Source of the DNA: Thecaphora thlaspeos
Taxonomy: Eukaryota > Basidiomycota > Ustilaginomycetes > Urocystidales > Glomosporiaceae
Assembly (NCBI GenBank): GCA_900291925.1
Contig: UWYS01000003.1
Span: forward strand, 1 to 64,000
Length of the DNA: 64,000 nucleotides
Direction of reading: 5' to 3'
In this document: one piece after another, positions 1-10,618 of the stretch
How the letters are laid out: each line of letters begins with the position of its first letter
Position numbering within the stretch: position 1 is the first letter of the stretch
Translations under genes and position numbers: made by a program
Notes under the pieces: model-generated
What the model saw: only the letters and a program-made list of their open reading frames with translations
The model's database searches: none
Told to the model about the DNA's origin: nothing

Positions 1-260
1 CTACCCTAACCCTAACCCAAACCCTAACCCTAACCCTAACCCTAACCCTAACCTAACCCTAACCCTAACCCTAACCCTAACCCTAACCCTAACCCTAACC
101 CTAACCCTAACCCTAACCCTAACCCTAACCCTAACCCTAACCCTAACCCTAACCCTAACCCTAACCCTTAACCCTAACCCTAACCCTTAACCCTAACCCC
201 TTAAGCCTGACCCTTAACCCTTGTCCTTATCATTCTCCTGAAGCCTTTCCCTTATCCCTA
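1..260. repeat. Telomeric repeat array, left chromosome end
   Basis: Tandem CCCTAA hexamers, the C-rich telomere strand as expected at the 5' end of a top strand, run almost uninterrupted to about position 167. Variant units (ccctta, cccaa, ccctga) follow to about 260 before unique sequence begins. The G-strand unit is TTAGGG, the common telomere repeat of basidiomycetes and many other fungi. This fixes the window as a chromosome terminus. The degenerate inner units are typical of the proximal edge of a telomere. Confidence 0.97.
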
Positions 261-672
261 ACCCTTTTGATCTTCAAGTCAGAGCAGGCAATTGAAAATG
301 CAGCAAATTAATTATATAATTCGATAATGTGTATTTTCACGGGCTGCCGGCGCACTGAGCGCACAGACCAGCCCATGGGTCCGGCCGCTCTGCCATACGC
401 CCCTCGCTCTCGTCGTCCCTCCGTCGTCTCTCCGTCCCCTCTTCCTCTTCGACGCCACGATCCCCCTATCTACCCTGACCCTCGACTCTCTCGCCGCCGC
501 CGCCGCTCGCCTCTGGTGTCCTTCGGAGCTCTACGTATTGCTCGTGGCCACGACTACTTCCTGCCCCTGTCACGCTCTCGCGCCTTTGCTTGCTTGCTTG
601 CTTGCTTCGCTGGCTCGAGCGCATCAACGTCTATCGCATCGCATCGCATCGCATCGCATCGCATCGCATGCC
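261..672. other. Short telomere-proximal spacer and 5' region of MDM10
   Basis: About 410 bp separates the telomere from the first gene. It begins AT-rich (around 280-330) and becomes pyrimidine-rich. It contains a short (CTTG)n run near 585-605 and a GCATC pentamer array at about 634-668, ending three bases before the MDM10 start codon. No subtelomeric gene family, for example a RecQ-type telomere-linked helicase, is present. Confidence 0.7.
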
Positions 673-1963
673 ATGTACGACTTCGTCTCGTATCTCCTCC
701 GCCGCTACTTTGACGCTACTGCCTGGAACCAGCACAACTCCTACCTCAACCTCACCGCCTCGTCGGCCGCGCTGCTCGACTTCACCATCCCCTCTGGCCT
801 CTCGCTTTCCTTCTCTGCCCCTCCGTCGTCGTCCTTCTTCACCTCCTACCGCCTCGCCGCTCTCCCCAATCTGCGCGGCGCGGTGGGCTACATCTACTCC
901 TCCACCGACAATCCCCTCCACCTCGCCAGCTCCGAGCGCCACGTCAACTTCAAGCACATCGTCCAGCGCTTTCGCATCACCGAGGCCCCGCGCCCGCCCC
1001 AACCAAAGCAACCTACCTGGCTCGCTCGCCAGCCGCTCGACCAGAAGCGCGACTACCTCGTGTACGGATGTATGCACCTCCCCTCCTCACGTCTTGATGC
1101 GCTCTACACGGTCCGCATCTCGCCCACTTGGCAGCTCCTCGTCACCGCCGTCTCCACCCCGCCAAAGTACCCGCTAGACGCCCTCGCCTCTTCCAACAGC
1201 ACCGCCGCCACCGCCACCGCCACCGCCACCGCCACCGCCGCTTCGACATCGTCGCTCGGTGCGGCGCCGCCCGGGTCGACCAACCTCCAGCTGACGCTGC
1301 AGAACGACACGGGCAGGTGGTTTACAGAGTACAGCTACTCCGCCGACGATGCACTGTGGGGCTTTCGCGTGCTGCACAACTTCGGCACGCCGTCCAGCAA
1401 CGGCCGCGGCCGCGGCTCGTCGCTGGCCTACTCGGCCGGCGAGGTCAACGACCCGTCGCGCAGCAGCCACTTGAGCACACCGTCTACCTACCCTCCCAGC
1501 GGCGCAGCGAGGACCGCGACGCCAGCCGCCAAGCGCCGGATCAACGAGAGCAGCCCCGCCTCATCGTCTTCGTCGGACGAGAGCGACCAGGTCGTGGGCC
1601 GCGGCCTCCGCGGCCGCTTCAGCGCCGGGGCCGAGGTGTTTGTCTCGACCGTGGAAAAGAGCGCCGGTCTCTCTACTGGTATCCGCTTCGCCACGCTGCC
1701 CGAACCCTCGTCCACGTCGACGAGCGGTGGCGCGAGCGGGAGCGGGAGCAGTGGCGGTGACGGTGGCGGTGGCGGTGGACCGAGTCAGCCTCCGACGGTC
1801 CTGATGGCGACGCTGAACCCGATGATGGGACATCTCAGCACCGCGTATGCGGCGAGGATGGCGCGCGACCTCGTCGTCTGCTCTCGTTTCGACTTTAACG
1901 TCTACAGCTACGAGAGCGAGTTGTCGATCGGAGGCGAGTACTGGCTGAGAGCGTCTCCTACGT

Positions 1964-1994
<31 letters not shown>

Positions 1995-2035
1995 GGCCGC
2001 GAGTCGAACGCCACTTTCACGTTCCCCCGCCTCAC

Positions 2036-2068
<33 letters not shown>

Positions 2069-2568
2069 GCACGCCGCCGACAGAAGGACTGCCTGATCTT
2101 CGACCCTCGACACGAGCGCAAAAAGCCATCGTCGAAGCATCGACTCCCTCTCCCTCTGCCTCCGCATCTACGCACCATTTCGACCAAGAGCCTTCCACCA
2201 GCCTACGCGACCCACCCTCTGCCGCAGTCGACGACGACACACCGACGCCCTACTCCCTCCGCGACGCATCCCCCTCTGCTCCCTCTATCCTTCCTACCAC
2301 AGCAGCACCACCCTCTTCACCCGCCCCCGCATCCGCCATCGCCGCACCGATCACGGGCGTCCTCAAGGCGCGCATCTCGACAACGTCAGACATCCGTCTG
2401 CTGTGGCAGGGTCGGTTGCGCAACTGCCTCGTCGCTCTCGGTGTCCGCGCCGATCTCGACGGTGCAGGGCTGGCAAAGGGTGTAGCGAGCGTGGGGATGA
2501 GGACGCCTTCCGCCGGTCAGTCTGGCATAGTCAAGAGCGTAGGTATCGAGGTCATGTACTTCTCCTGA
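673..2568 (+). CDS. MDM10: Mdm10, mitochondrial outer-membrane beta-barrel of ERMES
   Basis: Single exon, 631 aa. The N terminus MYDFVSYLLRRYFDATAWNQ with the following NSYLNLTASSAALLDF is the conserved Mdm10 opening, so I place the start at 673 and not at the in-frame ATG at 538, whose extra 45 residues come from the GCATC repeat. The C terminus GIEVMYFS fits the Mdm10 last beta-strand and sorting signal. In fungi Mdm10 is a porin-like barrel that joins Mdm12, Mdm34 and Mmm1 in the ER-mitochondria encounter structure and also works with the SAM complex. The protein is longer than the yeast one (about 490 aa). The excess is low-complexity Ala/Thr/Ser sequence encoded by microsatellites around residues 176-190, 431-440 and 455-465, which probably form loops. 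It starts only about 0.4 kb from the telomere, and MDM12 lies 10 kb away. Confidence 0.93.
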
Positions 2569-2611
2569 GGGCGACGCGGTGTTGCACGATGGCGTGGCAT
2601 GATCTCATGCG

Positions 2612-2637
2612 CGCGCGCACACACACACACACACACG
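2612..2637. repeat. Microsatellite between MDM10 and the next gene
   Basis: A short alternating (CG)n/(CA)n tract (gcgcgcgc followed by acacacac) lies in the roughly 235 bp intergenic spacer between the MDM10 stop and the 3' end of the minus-strand hypothetical. No other feature is seen there. Confidence 0.7.
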
Positions 2638-2804
2638 CTCGCAGCACGCACGTCGTCTTTCGGGTCGGACGGACGTGGGATGGACTTGCACGACCACGAG
2701 ATCGAATTGCAATTTGCGGAGCCTACAACAGAGACACTAGAGACGGTCGAGGGTCCCCCCCCCCTATGGTATGCAGACGGCGGGGTGTCGAGGAAAGGGG
2801 GACC

Positions 2805-3926
2805 CTACAAAACCATCCTGTTGGCAAGGTACGACGCAGCCGCGAGGCTAGGAGCGGACCTCCAGAGCGTCTCGGCATCGGGGTTCCTCGACGCTGCTGC
2901 GCCTCCGACGCGTTGCGGGCTAGGAGGCTCGACGGTCAACCTGGGCGGTCGAAGCGTGGCGTCGCCCTTTGTTGCACGCGGGTTGTACGAGTCGATGGGG
3001 AGGTATGCGTATCCCTCCGTGACCGAGCAAGAGGGAGCATCGTACTTCGTAGGCGAGGTCTGTGGAGTCGTGACCGTTGAACTGCAGGGTGAGGACGAGG
3101 TGCTGCACGACGAGGAGCTCGAGTAGGCGTGCGACGCCATCGTGCTGCTGTTGGACGAGAGGTCGACGTAGCTTCCGACTCCCCATCCTCCCGCTCCCGA
3201 GAGCGGCGAGGGAGAGGTGGGAGAAGCGACGGCGGTGCTGGAGTAGAAGACGTCTCCCCAGGACGAGCGCGTCGATGCAGGGGCTACCGACCTTGTCGTC
3301 TGGCCGCACGAGTGCGTCTTCTGGTGGTGGTGGTGGTGGTGGTGGTGCCGGTACTGCGTAGGGGACGGGGTGGGCTGGTAGCCAGCCCATCCATCGCCCG
3401 CCGGTCGACCAGGCAGCGACGAATCAAGCGACCTCCTTCCTCCGCCCGTCCAAGTCGCTCCACCGTCTCCGTACGTCGTCAAGTCGACCGACATCGTCGT
3501 CGCTCCAGTGAAGGATGCGGCGCGGACGACGGCTTCCCTCTCCCTCCTCCTGGCCAGTCTCTTTCGCTTCTCCTGCGACATGCGAGCTCGACCCTTTTTC
3601 TTGTCCCAACCTCTGCAGGCGGCTTCGGAGTCGGTGGTGAAGGTGGAGTCGGCGGGTGAGAGCGGACTCGTGGGGCAGGCGAGGAGGGGCATGGCCATGG
3701 CATTGGCTGTCAGGAAATGCCAAAAGGCCGAGCGCAACTTGAAAGCATGCAGCCGGCCTGCTGCGATGCGGATGCAGATGCGGCGGCGGCGGCGGCGGCG
3801 GCGGGCGGGCGGGCGCAGACCTACTGTACTGGAACGGTAGGTGGGCAGTGCAATACAACCTGCACTACCACTCAACCAAAAACCAAGAAACTGAGTGTAA
3901 AGTAAATCACGAAACCCTAAGATCAT
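2805..3926 (-). CDS. Hypothetical low-complexity Ser/His-rich protein
   Basis: Open frame of 373 codons from the first ATG. The true start may be internal, because the first roughly 75 residues include an Arg run encoded by a (CGG)n microsatellite. The centre has a basic segment (SQEKRKRLARRRERE) that could be a nuclear-localisation or coiled region, followed by a poly-His run near residue 195 encoded by (GGT)n on the plus strand. The second half is rich in Ser, Thr and Pro with scattered aromatic residues and resembles a disordered regulatory protein. I recognise no domain. A 175-codon ORF overlaps on the plus strand (2599-3126), so strand assignment rests on length and composition only. It converges on MDM10. 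Confidence 0.45.
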   Translation of the reverse strand: MILGFRDLLYTQFLGFWLSGSAGCIALPTYRSSTVGLRPPARRRRRRRRICIRIAAGRLHAFKLRSAFWHFLTANAMAMPLLACPTSPLSPADSTFTTDSEAACRGWDKKKGRARMSQEKRKRLARRREREAVVRAASFTGATTMSVDLTTYGDGGATWTGGGRRSLDSSLPGRPAGDGWAGYQPTPSPTQYRHHHHHHHHQKTHSCGQTTRSVAPASTRSSWGDVFYSSTAVASPTSPSPLSGAGGWGVGSYVDLSSNSSTMASHAYSSSSSCSTSSSPCSSTVTTPQTSPTKYDAPSCSVTEGYAYLPIDSYNPRATKGDATLRPPRLTVEPPSPQRVGGAAASRNPDAETLWRSAPSLAAASYLANRMVL

Positions 3927-4970
3927 GCTGCTCGAGCAGCTCGGAAGCCGAACAAATCAAGAATCCAAATCACAGCCAGATGGCACGCCGCGCCTCCCTG
4001 TCTGAGGTGCATCGATGCGCGCCACCTCTCTCTCTCTCTCTCTCCCTCTCTGACCCCACCTTTCGATGCTGCGTTCAAGGGTTGTGGATCCACTTACTAT
4101 GTACGCATACTGAGAGAGCAAGTGCAAGCCAAGTGCAAGCCAGAGATAGTCTTAGTGTTTCAAGGCACATCGGCGTGGTAACTACCACAACCAGGGGCAC
4201 ACGTCCTTGCATTGCATTGGTCAGCCTGTGTACATAGCCATTGCTTGTTTGGGCTTCTCTGGCTCTATTCCCCATGTGTCTGGCAGGGTTGGGCAGGGCC
4301 CTTGGCCAAAACCATACCAGCAGATGCCCTTGGAACCCTAACCCTAGCAGATGCATCTCCAAGTGCTGTGAGTGGTGCACAGTTTCAGGGACTGCAGGTG
4401 AATGTGTCCCTGGGGGCTGTGTCTGGGTGCATCCATGTGGCCCAGCATGTGTGTCCAGCATGTAGAAGATAGATGTCAAGGATGATTGGTTCCAGCTTGA
4501 CAATGGTGCCCAGGAGCCTCTATTTGTACATTAGACAGTCCCCAGCAAACCCACAAGCATGCCTTGCGTCTCTGAGATGCTCTTGGGACACTGTCAGCAT
4601 CCCAGAAGGCTTCTACCTGTAAGGCCTAGGCCTGGTAGTAGCAGCTCCAACAGCAAGTTGGCAACTGACTGCAACCCAATCAGTCTGATTCCATTGGGCT
4701 CAGATCTGATGCAGCCAATTTCCAACACAGCATTCATAGCTGGCATCTGAGCCCCAACAGTGGACCATCAAGTAATGTGGGACTGGAGAAAAGTCCAGCT
4801 TGGGGCCTATGACATGAAACAAAAAAAAATTGGATTTTAAGGGTTCAGTTGGGCTATGGCACTTCAGCCAGAGGTACACTGTACTCAAAAAAAGACACAT
4901 CAAAAAGTGGGGATTTTTCCCTGCAGCACTATAGCAGAGGCTGCAGAGTCTAATGGGGCACAATGGTTGG
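3927..4970. other. Gene-free stretch; start of CpG-poor insert
   Basis: From 3927 to about 4200 the DNA has normal composition and a (CT)n run near 4028-4052. From about 4205 it becomes almost free of CG dinucleotides while staying moderately GC-rich, the same texture as 56.6-60.8 kb. A 13-base telomere-like string (AACCCTAACCCTA) lies at 4334-4346. No convincing ORF is present. This is probably decayed repeat sequence next to the solo LTR. Confidence 0.6.
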
Positions 4971-5660
4971 TGTAAAGGCAATGGTTGTTGGGTGCAGCAA
5001 CTTGCTTGGCTGGGAGGAAGTCTACAGGCCTACTTGCTCCCTGCCAAGGAAGTTGCTCTCACTCAAGGGCTGTTGCTGCTTTGGTGCCCACATCAGAGGG
5101 CAGAGCAATACTTGGTGGCAGTTGGATTCAGCTGGCAATGCTTGCAGGCACCATTTGCAAGTGTGTTGTGTACATGGGGGAGATGGCGGGGTTTTGTAGC
5201 AGCATTGCAATGTATGTCAACAGTTATGGTGTTGCTAGCAATGTGTTGTCAGGCTCTCCATAGGCAATGTGGCAAGCTTGTAACAACTGTCTATTGACTA
5301 GACTGGATGCCAGACCCAGTCCTTGTCCAAAGAGCAGCCCAGCTATATATACAAGTGGCCACCTTGCCTTCATATCCTGCTGCCTGGAGGTTGCACCCTG
5401 TAACAATAGCCCTTGCCCCACTTGTCCCAAAATCATCTAGTGCACTGGCTTGATGTACCTTGCCCCAATGGTCCTCCCCAATGCCTGTCCTGTGTCCAAC
5501 TCTGGCCACACCATTTGTTTGCCATGTGTGGTTGCCTTTGCCATCACCCCTTGCCGGCTGTCCCCCAGCAACTTGGTCTTGTGGCAGCAAGTCTCTGTAC
5601 TCTGACAAGAGACTTGCTTGCACAAGGGCAAGTCGCTGTCCACACTGGCCGGCCATGACA
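4971..5660 (+). mobile_element. Solo LTR (copy 1) of an LTR retrotransposon
   Basis: A 690-bp unit starting TGTAA and ending TGACA aligns along its whole length with 59,326-60,014 (689 bp). It has the TG...CA termini of an LTR and is bounded by GTTGG (4966-4970) and GTCGG (5661-5665), a 5-bp target-site duplication differing by one CpG transition. An internal TATA-like string (TATATATA, 5345-5352) fits an LTR promoter. No gag or pol sequence lies beside it, so it is a solo LTR. Orientation is assigned from the TATA box. Nearly all differences from copy 2 are C/T or G/A at former CG sites. Confidence 0.8.
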
Positions 5661-5830
5661 GTCGGTATGTTATTACTAGGTCGACAATCACACGGTCCAT
5701 AGAAATGTAGCGCAAATTTGCCAGGTAGATGTCACAGCGAAGGAGGATTCTACACGCCGTCGATCCCTCTAGCTTCATCTCTTCTCGACCTCCTTCGCCT
5801 CGTGTCGAGCACATCCACCTCCTTCGCATG

Positions 5831-8800
5831 TCACGTTTCCCTCCCCTGATTTCCAACCGCGTTCGGTCCTACAAACATAGTTCCCGCCTTGAAGACGACA
5901 AACAACATGATACCCACCTGGAAAAAGCGGATAAAGTTGCTCGATTTGTCCGCTTGGATGTTCTGCCAGTCCTGGAAGGTCTCCTGTGCGCTCCGACCGC
6001 TATCTCGGTTGGAGTTGAGTTCTTCCCTCCGTCGTTGCCGCGCAGCGAGCGTCTCAAAGTGCGTCGTCTTGGGGTGCGTAAAGATCGACGAGTGCGTTTG
6101 ACGACCCGTAGAAGATGTTGAGGAGTGCGGAGGTGGCGAGGCGCGTCGAGTGTGGTTCCATGCGTAGGTGGCGCGCGCGCGTCGAGAGGCGTTTGAGTTT
6201 GGGTCGTACTGGTACCTCTCTCCCCCCTGTGCAGAGTCGGGCGCGTAATGCGAAGAAGAGGCAGACATGTCCCGGTCGTAGCCGCGTCTGTGCGGCCAAG
6301 ATGAAAAGCATCAGCCGCTTCGGCGTGTCAGCTACCGTCCCCCCCTAGCAGATCCATCCGCCGCCGACTGCGTGCGGGGCAACTCACCTGGCGCTCTCGT
6401 TTCCTAGCGTAGCATAGGCCTCGCTGACCTGCTGAAACTTGAGCTTGGCGTCTTCGCTCGGGTTAACGTCGGGGTGGAGCTCTTTGGAAAGCTTGTAGAA
6501 CTGCGCCTTGATTTGCGCCTTGGACACCGATCGCTGGACCTGGAGCGTCTTGTAATGGTCGGCCACCACCTTTGCAAGCGTGCGGCGCGAGGTCGAAAAG
6601 AGCCGGCGGCGATGGCTGGATGCCGAAGAGAAGGGGGGTGAGGGCGACGATGCGGTGGAGAAGGAGCGGCGACCAGTCGGGTGGAACGGCGCAGATGGGC
6701 CCGGCGTCGGTTTCGCCGCGGCAGAGGAGGCAGGAGGGCGTGTGAGAGAAGGCCGGAGTCGCCGCGTCTCTGCGTCGGGTTGGCGTTCGAGCTGCTCCGC
6801 CTCCTGTCTCGCAGACGTCGCGGCCGCCGCGGCCTGTTGTTCGTCCTCCTTGCTCTCGAAAACGGTCGCCCCCTTGCCCCATGGCCCAGCCTTCTTGCCC
6901 CAATCCTCGCGCACGCCCCAAAAGTGGACGTCGCTGAGGACCGGTAGGCCTTCGCGGTTCCTCCGTCCCACGGGTCCAGCCTCGAAGCTGGGCCGCCCGT
7001 CCTCGGGCAGGCCGGCGTTGGAAGCGCCACGGTTGGGCTGGTCGTAGTACCTTTGGTCTTCCTCGGTCCAGTAGGACGGGTCGGCCAGGCGGCCGGGGAA
7101 GGTCGCAGCTTCGTAGCTCACCTCATCGGCAAAATCTCCTTCCACCTCGAGGCCGGGCGGGGTGTGTCGGACCGGGCGGACAGTAGCCTTGGCGCCCGAT
7201 AGCCGGGAACGTGCGGCGTCGAGATGGTCATTTCGCTGCGCCGCCGCTGCGATCTCGCCCGCATTCGCGCTGGCAGCCGCGGTACCGGTAGCGGCGGCGG
7301 CGTCGACGGCATCGACCTGGCCGAGCTCGCGCATCCGCTCGCGCTTCTCCGCCTCGCTGCCCTTCCAGCTGTTCATCTCGCCGTGGAGGAACGGCCGCCA
7401 GCTCTTGCGCACCACCCAGTCCGGGTGGCTCATCTCAAAGAGGCGCGAGACGGCACGCTGGTAGGCGAACCGTTCATCCTCGCCCGAAAAGATGGCAAGG
7501 TGCTTGAAGCCGACCTTGTCCGAGAGCTCTCTCTCGCGTTGTAGCGCCGCCTCGTCCGCCGTGTCCGCCAGCGATGCCGGTGCCGAGCCGCGCCTCTGCC
7601 GGTCGAGCGCCTCGCCTGCGCCTGCGGACCGGTCCGGACGCGATTCGTCATAGGGCAGGATGTTGGGGCGGAAGCCCTCCTCGGTATCCTGGAGCGCCTC
7701 GGACAAGGTCTCCATCTGGATCAGGTTGTCGCTCATGAATTTGTCGCGCTCGACGTCGACGCGTTGCTGGCTCGAGATCTTCTGGCGTCGCTGCGCCTGT
7801 TCGGCCGCCAGCGCCTCCTCCTCCGGGTAGCCCTGGCCGGCAGGAGGCGTGAGGAACGGGTTGATCCCGCCGTTGGCCGACATGTCGACGACATCGTCTG
7901 CCTCTGCCGACCCAAACGACCCGCCGGGCGTCCGGCTGGTGACGTACTGCCTACCTCGGATCTCCTTGACGATGGTCCCTGGACCAGCCGACGCGCCCTT
8001 GACTGCGTGTCTGGCGGCCTCCTTGGCGTCCGGGAAGAAGAGATCGTCGGGCGAGCTGTCGACCTGCAGCACCAGGCGGCAACCGGCCTCGTAGACGGCG
8101 TCGAGCAGTGTGATGAAACGTCGCGCCTGGTTCTTCTGCATCAGCGTCAGCTGCGGGACGTCGTCGACGATGAAGGTGTGGTAAGTCGAGGCAAGCGTGA
8201 GGTAGTCGGCGGGCCCCAGCGGCGAGTCGCACAGCTGCTCGAAGGTGAAGCGGCAAACGCTTGGGCCGTCGTCCGAGGCCGAGATGCTAAACGGGACCGC
8301 AAGCTTGCGGCCGTAGACCTCGACTGTGGCCGGCGTCCCCTCGCGACCGCGGATCGCGTCATCGGCAGCGGCGCGGAAGAGGTCCTCTTCGCCGCGGACA
8401 AAGTAGGTGGCCCGGCGGCCGGGATCTGCCCCTGACGCCGTTGCCACTGAATCGCCGCTGGAACGGGACGGGTCTTCCGCCGCGTCGGCCTCCTCGCCGC
8501 GCTCCTGCTGCTTGCGCCTGAGCCACTCCTCTCGGTAGAAGGGCTCTCGGCGAAAGTCGCGCGTCTTGCGCATTTCAAAGTTGGGGCACCGCTCGCCGAG
8601 GATCTCGAGGAACTGGGTCAGCTGTCCACGCTGGACGTTGGAAGCATAGAGGTCCCTGGGTATGCGGTTGCTGGTCCCGATGACGACGCCGCCGAGGCGC
8701 CAGTAGGCCTCGAGCGTCCTGCGGAGGAGGCCGGCCGAGGCGACGTTGACCAGCTGGATCTCGTCAAAGAGGAGGATGTAGCCGTGCTTGAGGAAGAGGT

Positions 8801-9896
8801 GGGCGGCCGCGTGGAGCGGGAGAGTCGTCTTGACGACGTCGCCGTCCGGGCCGGGGATCTCGGGCGCGTCGACCGGTTTATCCTCGAGGGAGTCGTAGCG
8901 CATGAAGGGCATTCCCTCGAGCATCCGCCTCCATCCTCGCTTTCCGTCGGTCACGGCGGCGGCATTCCCGCTGCTGCTGCTGCTGCTGCCGCTGGCCGTT
9001 GCCTTGTTGGCCTTTGCGTCGCGAACCCAGACACCGCCGAGGCCCCTGCTGGGTGCTACCGTCTTCCGGGGTCCGCCGTAGCGGAGGGCGATGCGCCTGC
9101 GCTCCGCCTCGTCCCAAATGATCTTGTAGAGGTCGAGGAGCAAGTGGTGGTAGTGGCGCCGGAACTTGTGCTTTGTGGGGAGGCTGTCGTAGAAGATGTT
9201 GATGACCATGCTCTTGCCCGTGCCCGGGGTCCCGGTGATCATGAGGCCCTTTGGCGTCCCAAGCTCTGCCAGACCCTCGCTGTCGCTGAGCCAGCGGACC
9301 AGCTCGCCGATCTTTTCCTTGGCGCGATTGCTCTCAACCTCTGGTGCCGACGGCTGATTCGCGCCGTGGGCGCGTCGAGCGAGCCTCCTCTGTTGCTGGA
9401 GCACATTCGTGGCGTAGGCTTCTGCGTGGGCGGTGTCGTGGTTGAGGATTCCGAGAAGGTGGGCGGGTGGGATGTAGTCGCGGAGTGCGCGGTTGATGCG
9501 GCGGAGTTGGACGAGGGCGCGGAGCTGTTCCTCGTCCTCTTCGAGCTCGCCGCGTGCGACTTTGGCATAGTAGATGAGGAGTGGGTCGGTGGCCTGGAGG
9601 GCGTTGGGTTGGGCTGGAGCGGCGGAGTCGGGGGCGCTCGTCGAGGTGGAGGTGGATGGTGGAAGCGTGGCTAGGCTGCGTACGTGGCGTGGTCTGGTGG
9701 GCGTGACTGAGGGGGCGTGGAGGCGCGTGAGGAGTGTCGGTTGCTGGGGGCGGGCGGCTGGTGGTGGCTGATGTTGCACGTGTGGCGGGCGCAGGCGGTG
9801 TGATGGATGTGATGGCAGTGTTGCGAGGGTGTGGCAGGCGTGTTTGCTGGAAGAGAGCGGATGGCGCCATGCGGTGGGCCTGGACGGACGCAGCAT
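5831..9896 (-). CDS. AFG1: Afg1/Lace1-type AAA ATPase fused to a DnaJ protein
   Basis: Two exons (9896-6388 and 6287-5831; intron 6288-6387, GTGAGT...CACAG) give 1321 aa. The start is at MLRPSRPT, followed by an Arg-rich, mitochondrial-presequence-like leader. Residues about 100-700 are an Afg1-like ATPase: Walker A GTPGTGKS at about 222-229, a Walker B-like ILLFDEI, then GTSNRIPRDLY and an arginine-finger region. The characteristic tail SDVHFWGVREDWGKKAG follows further on. After a presequence-like linker (RRRLFSTSRRTLAKVV) comes a J domain at about 1110-1180 with HPD at about 1140. The intron splits its last helix. A membrane segment lies at about 1291-1309. Afg1 is known to act in turnover and extraction of mitochondrial inner-membrane proteins. 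J proteins drive mtHsp70. No in-frame Met lies between the Afg1 tail and the J domain, so a separate DNAJ gene would need an unseen upstream exon. Confidence 0.85.
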
Positions 9897-10618
9897 GGCA
9901 AGGGGAAAGCGGCGGGCGGTGGTGGGGTATCGCGCGGGGAGGGAGCGACCGATGAGGGAGAGGTGCGTTGCGCGATAGATCCCGCCGGCGCCAAGAGGGG
10001 CGCGAGTGTATGCTGCGGGTAGGAAGGTGGCGGCAGCGAGAAGAGGAGAGTAGGATGAATAGACGGTCGGGGAAGAAAGACGGAGCGAAGGGTGATGGTG
10101 GTGGTGGTGGTGGTGGTGGAGGGGAAAAGGGGCGGCGTCGTGTGTGGTGCTTGCGCCCTTCCCTTGGTAGGCAGCAAGCAGCAAGCAGCGAGCAGGAAGC
10201 GGGCCGACGCGAGAGAGAGAGTGAGGAGTGTAGTGAGAAAGTGAGTGTAAGCGTGCATCATGATTATCGCGCCAAGGGGGAAGGCGCATGCCTCCACTCT
10301 CTGCCTCTGCCTCTGCCCCCGATAAGCCCTTGAGCTTACCTCGGCCTGACGCGGCACCGAGACGCGCGTGTGCAGCCTCACGCCTTGCCGACTGCCCCGC
10401 ATGGCCGCCTCCGAGTTCCGCGCTTAGGCACCCGTCGGTGGGTGGTGGACATTAATTTATTTTTTTGCTTGGCCCACTTGGCCAGCCTTTCTTCTGAATC
10501 CCTTCTCTCGCTCTCCCGCTCTCCCGTTCTCTCTCTCTCTCTCTCACACACACTTCTCCCAACCATCAACCTCTTCCTCTCATTGACACCCCCTCCGTCA
10601 CACGCACGCACGCCCACC
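9897..10618. promoter_or_regulatory. Divergent intergenic region, AFG1-DnaJ / BUD23
   Basis: A 722-bp spacer separates the two start codons. It holds a (GGT)n tract near 10097-10122, which appears as a poly-His codon run in the minus frame, and (CT)n pyrimidine tracts at 10528-10545, just upstream of BUD23. The minus frame stays open to 10289, so an upstream AFG1 start is formally possible, but that extension is low complexity. I see no clear TATA box. Confidence 0.5.

Noticed and set aside
2599..3126. Plus-strand 175-codon ORF as an alternative gene
   Set aside because: Starts inside a CA microsatellite and overlaps the longer minus-strand frame; no domain. Kept only as a doubt in that entry.
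8784..9674. 296-codon plus-strand ORF
   Set aside because: Antisense shadow of the AFG1 ATPase domain; high GC keeps opposite frames open and it has no domain-like sequence.
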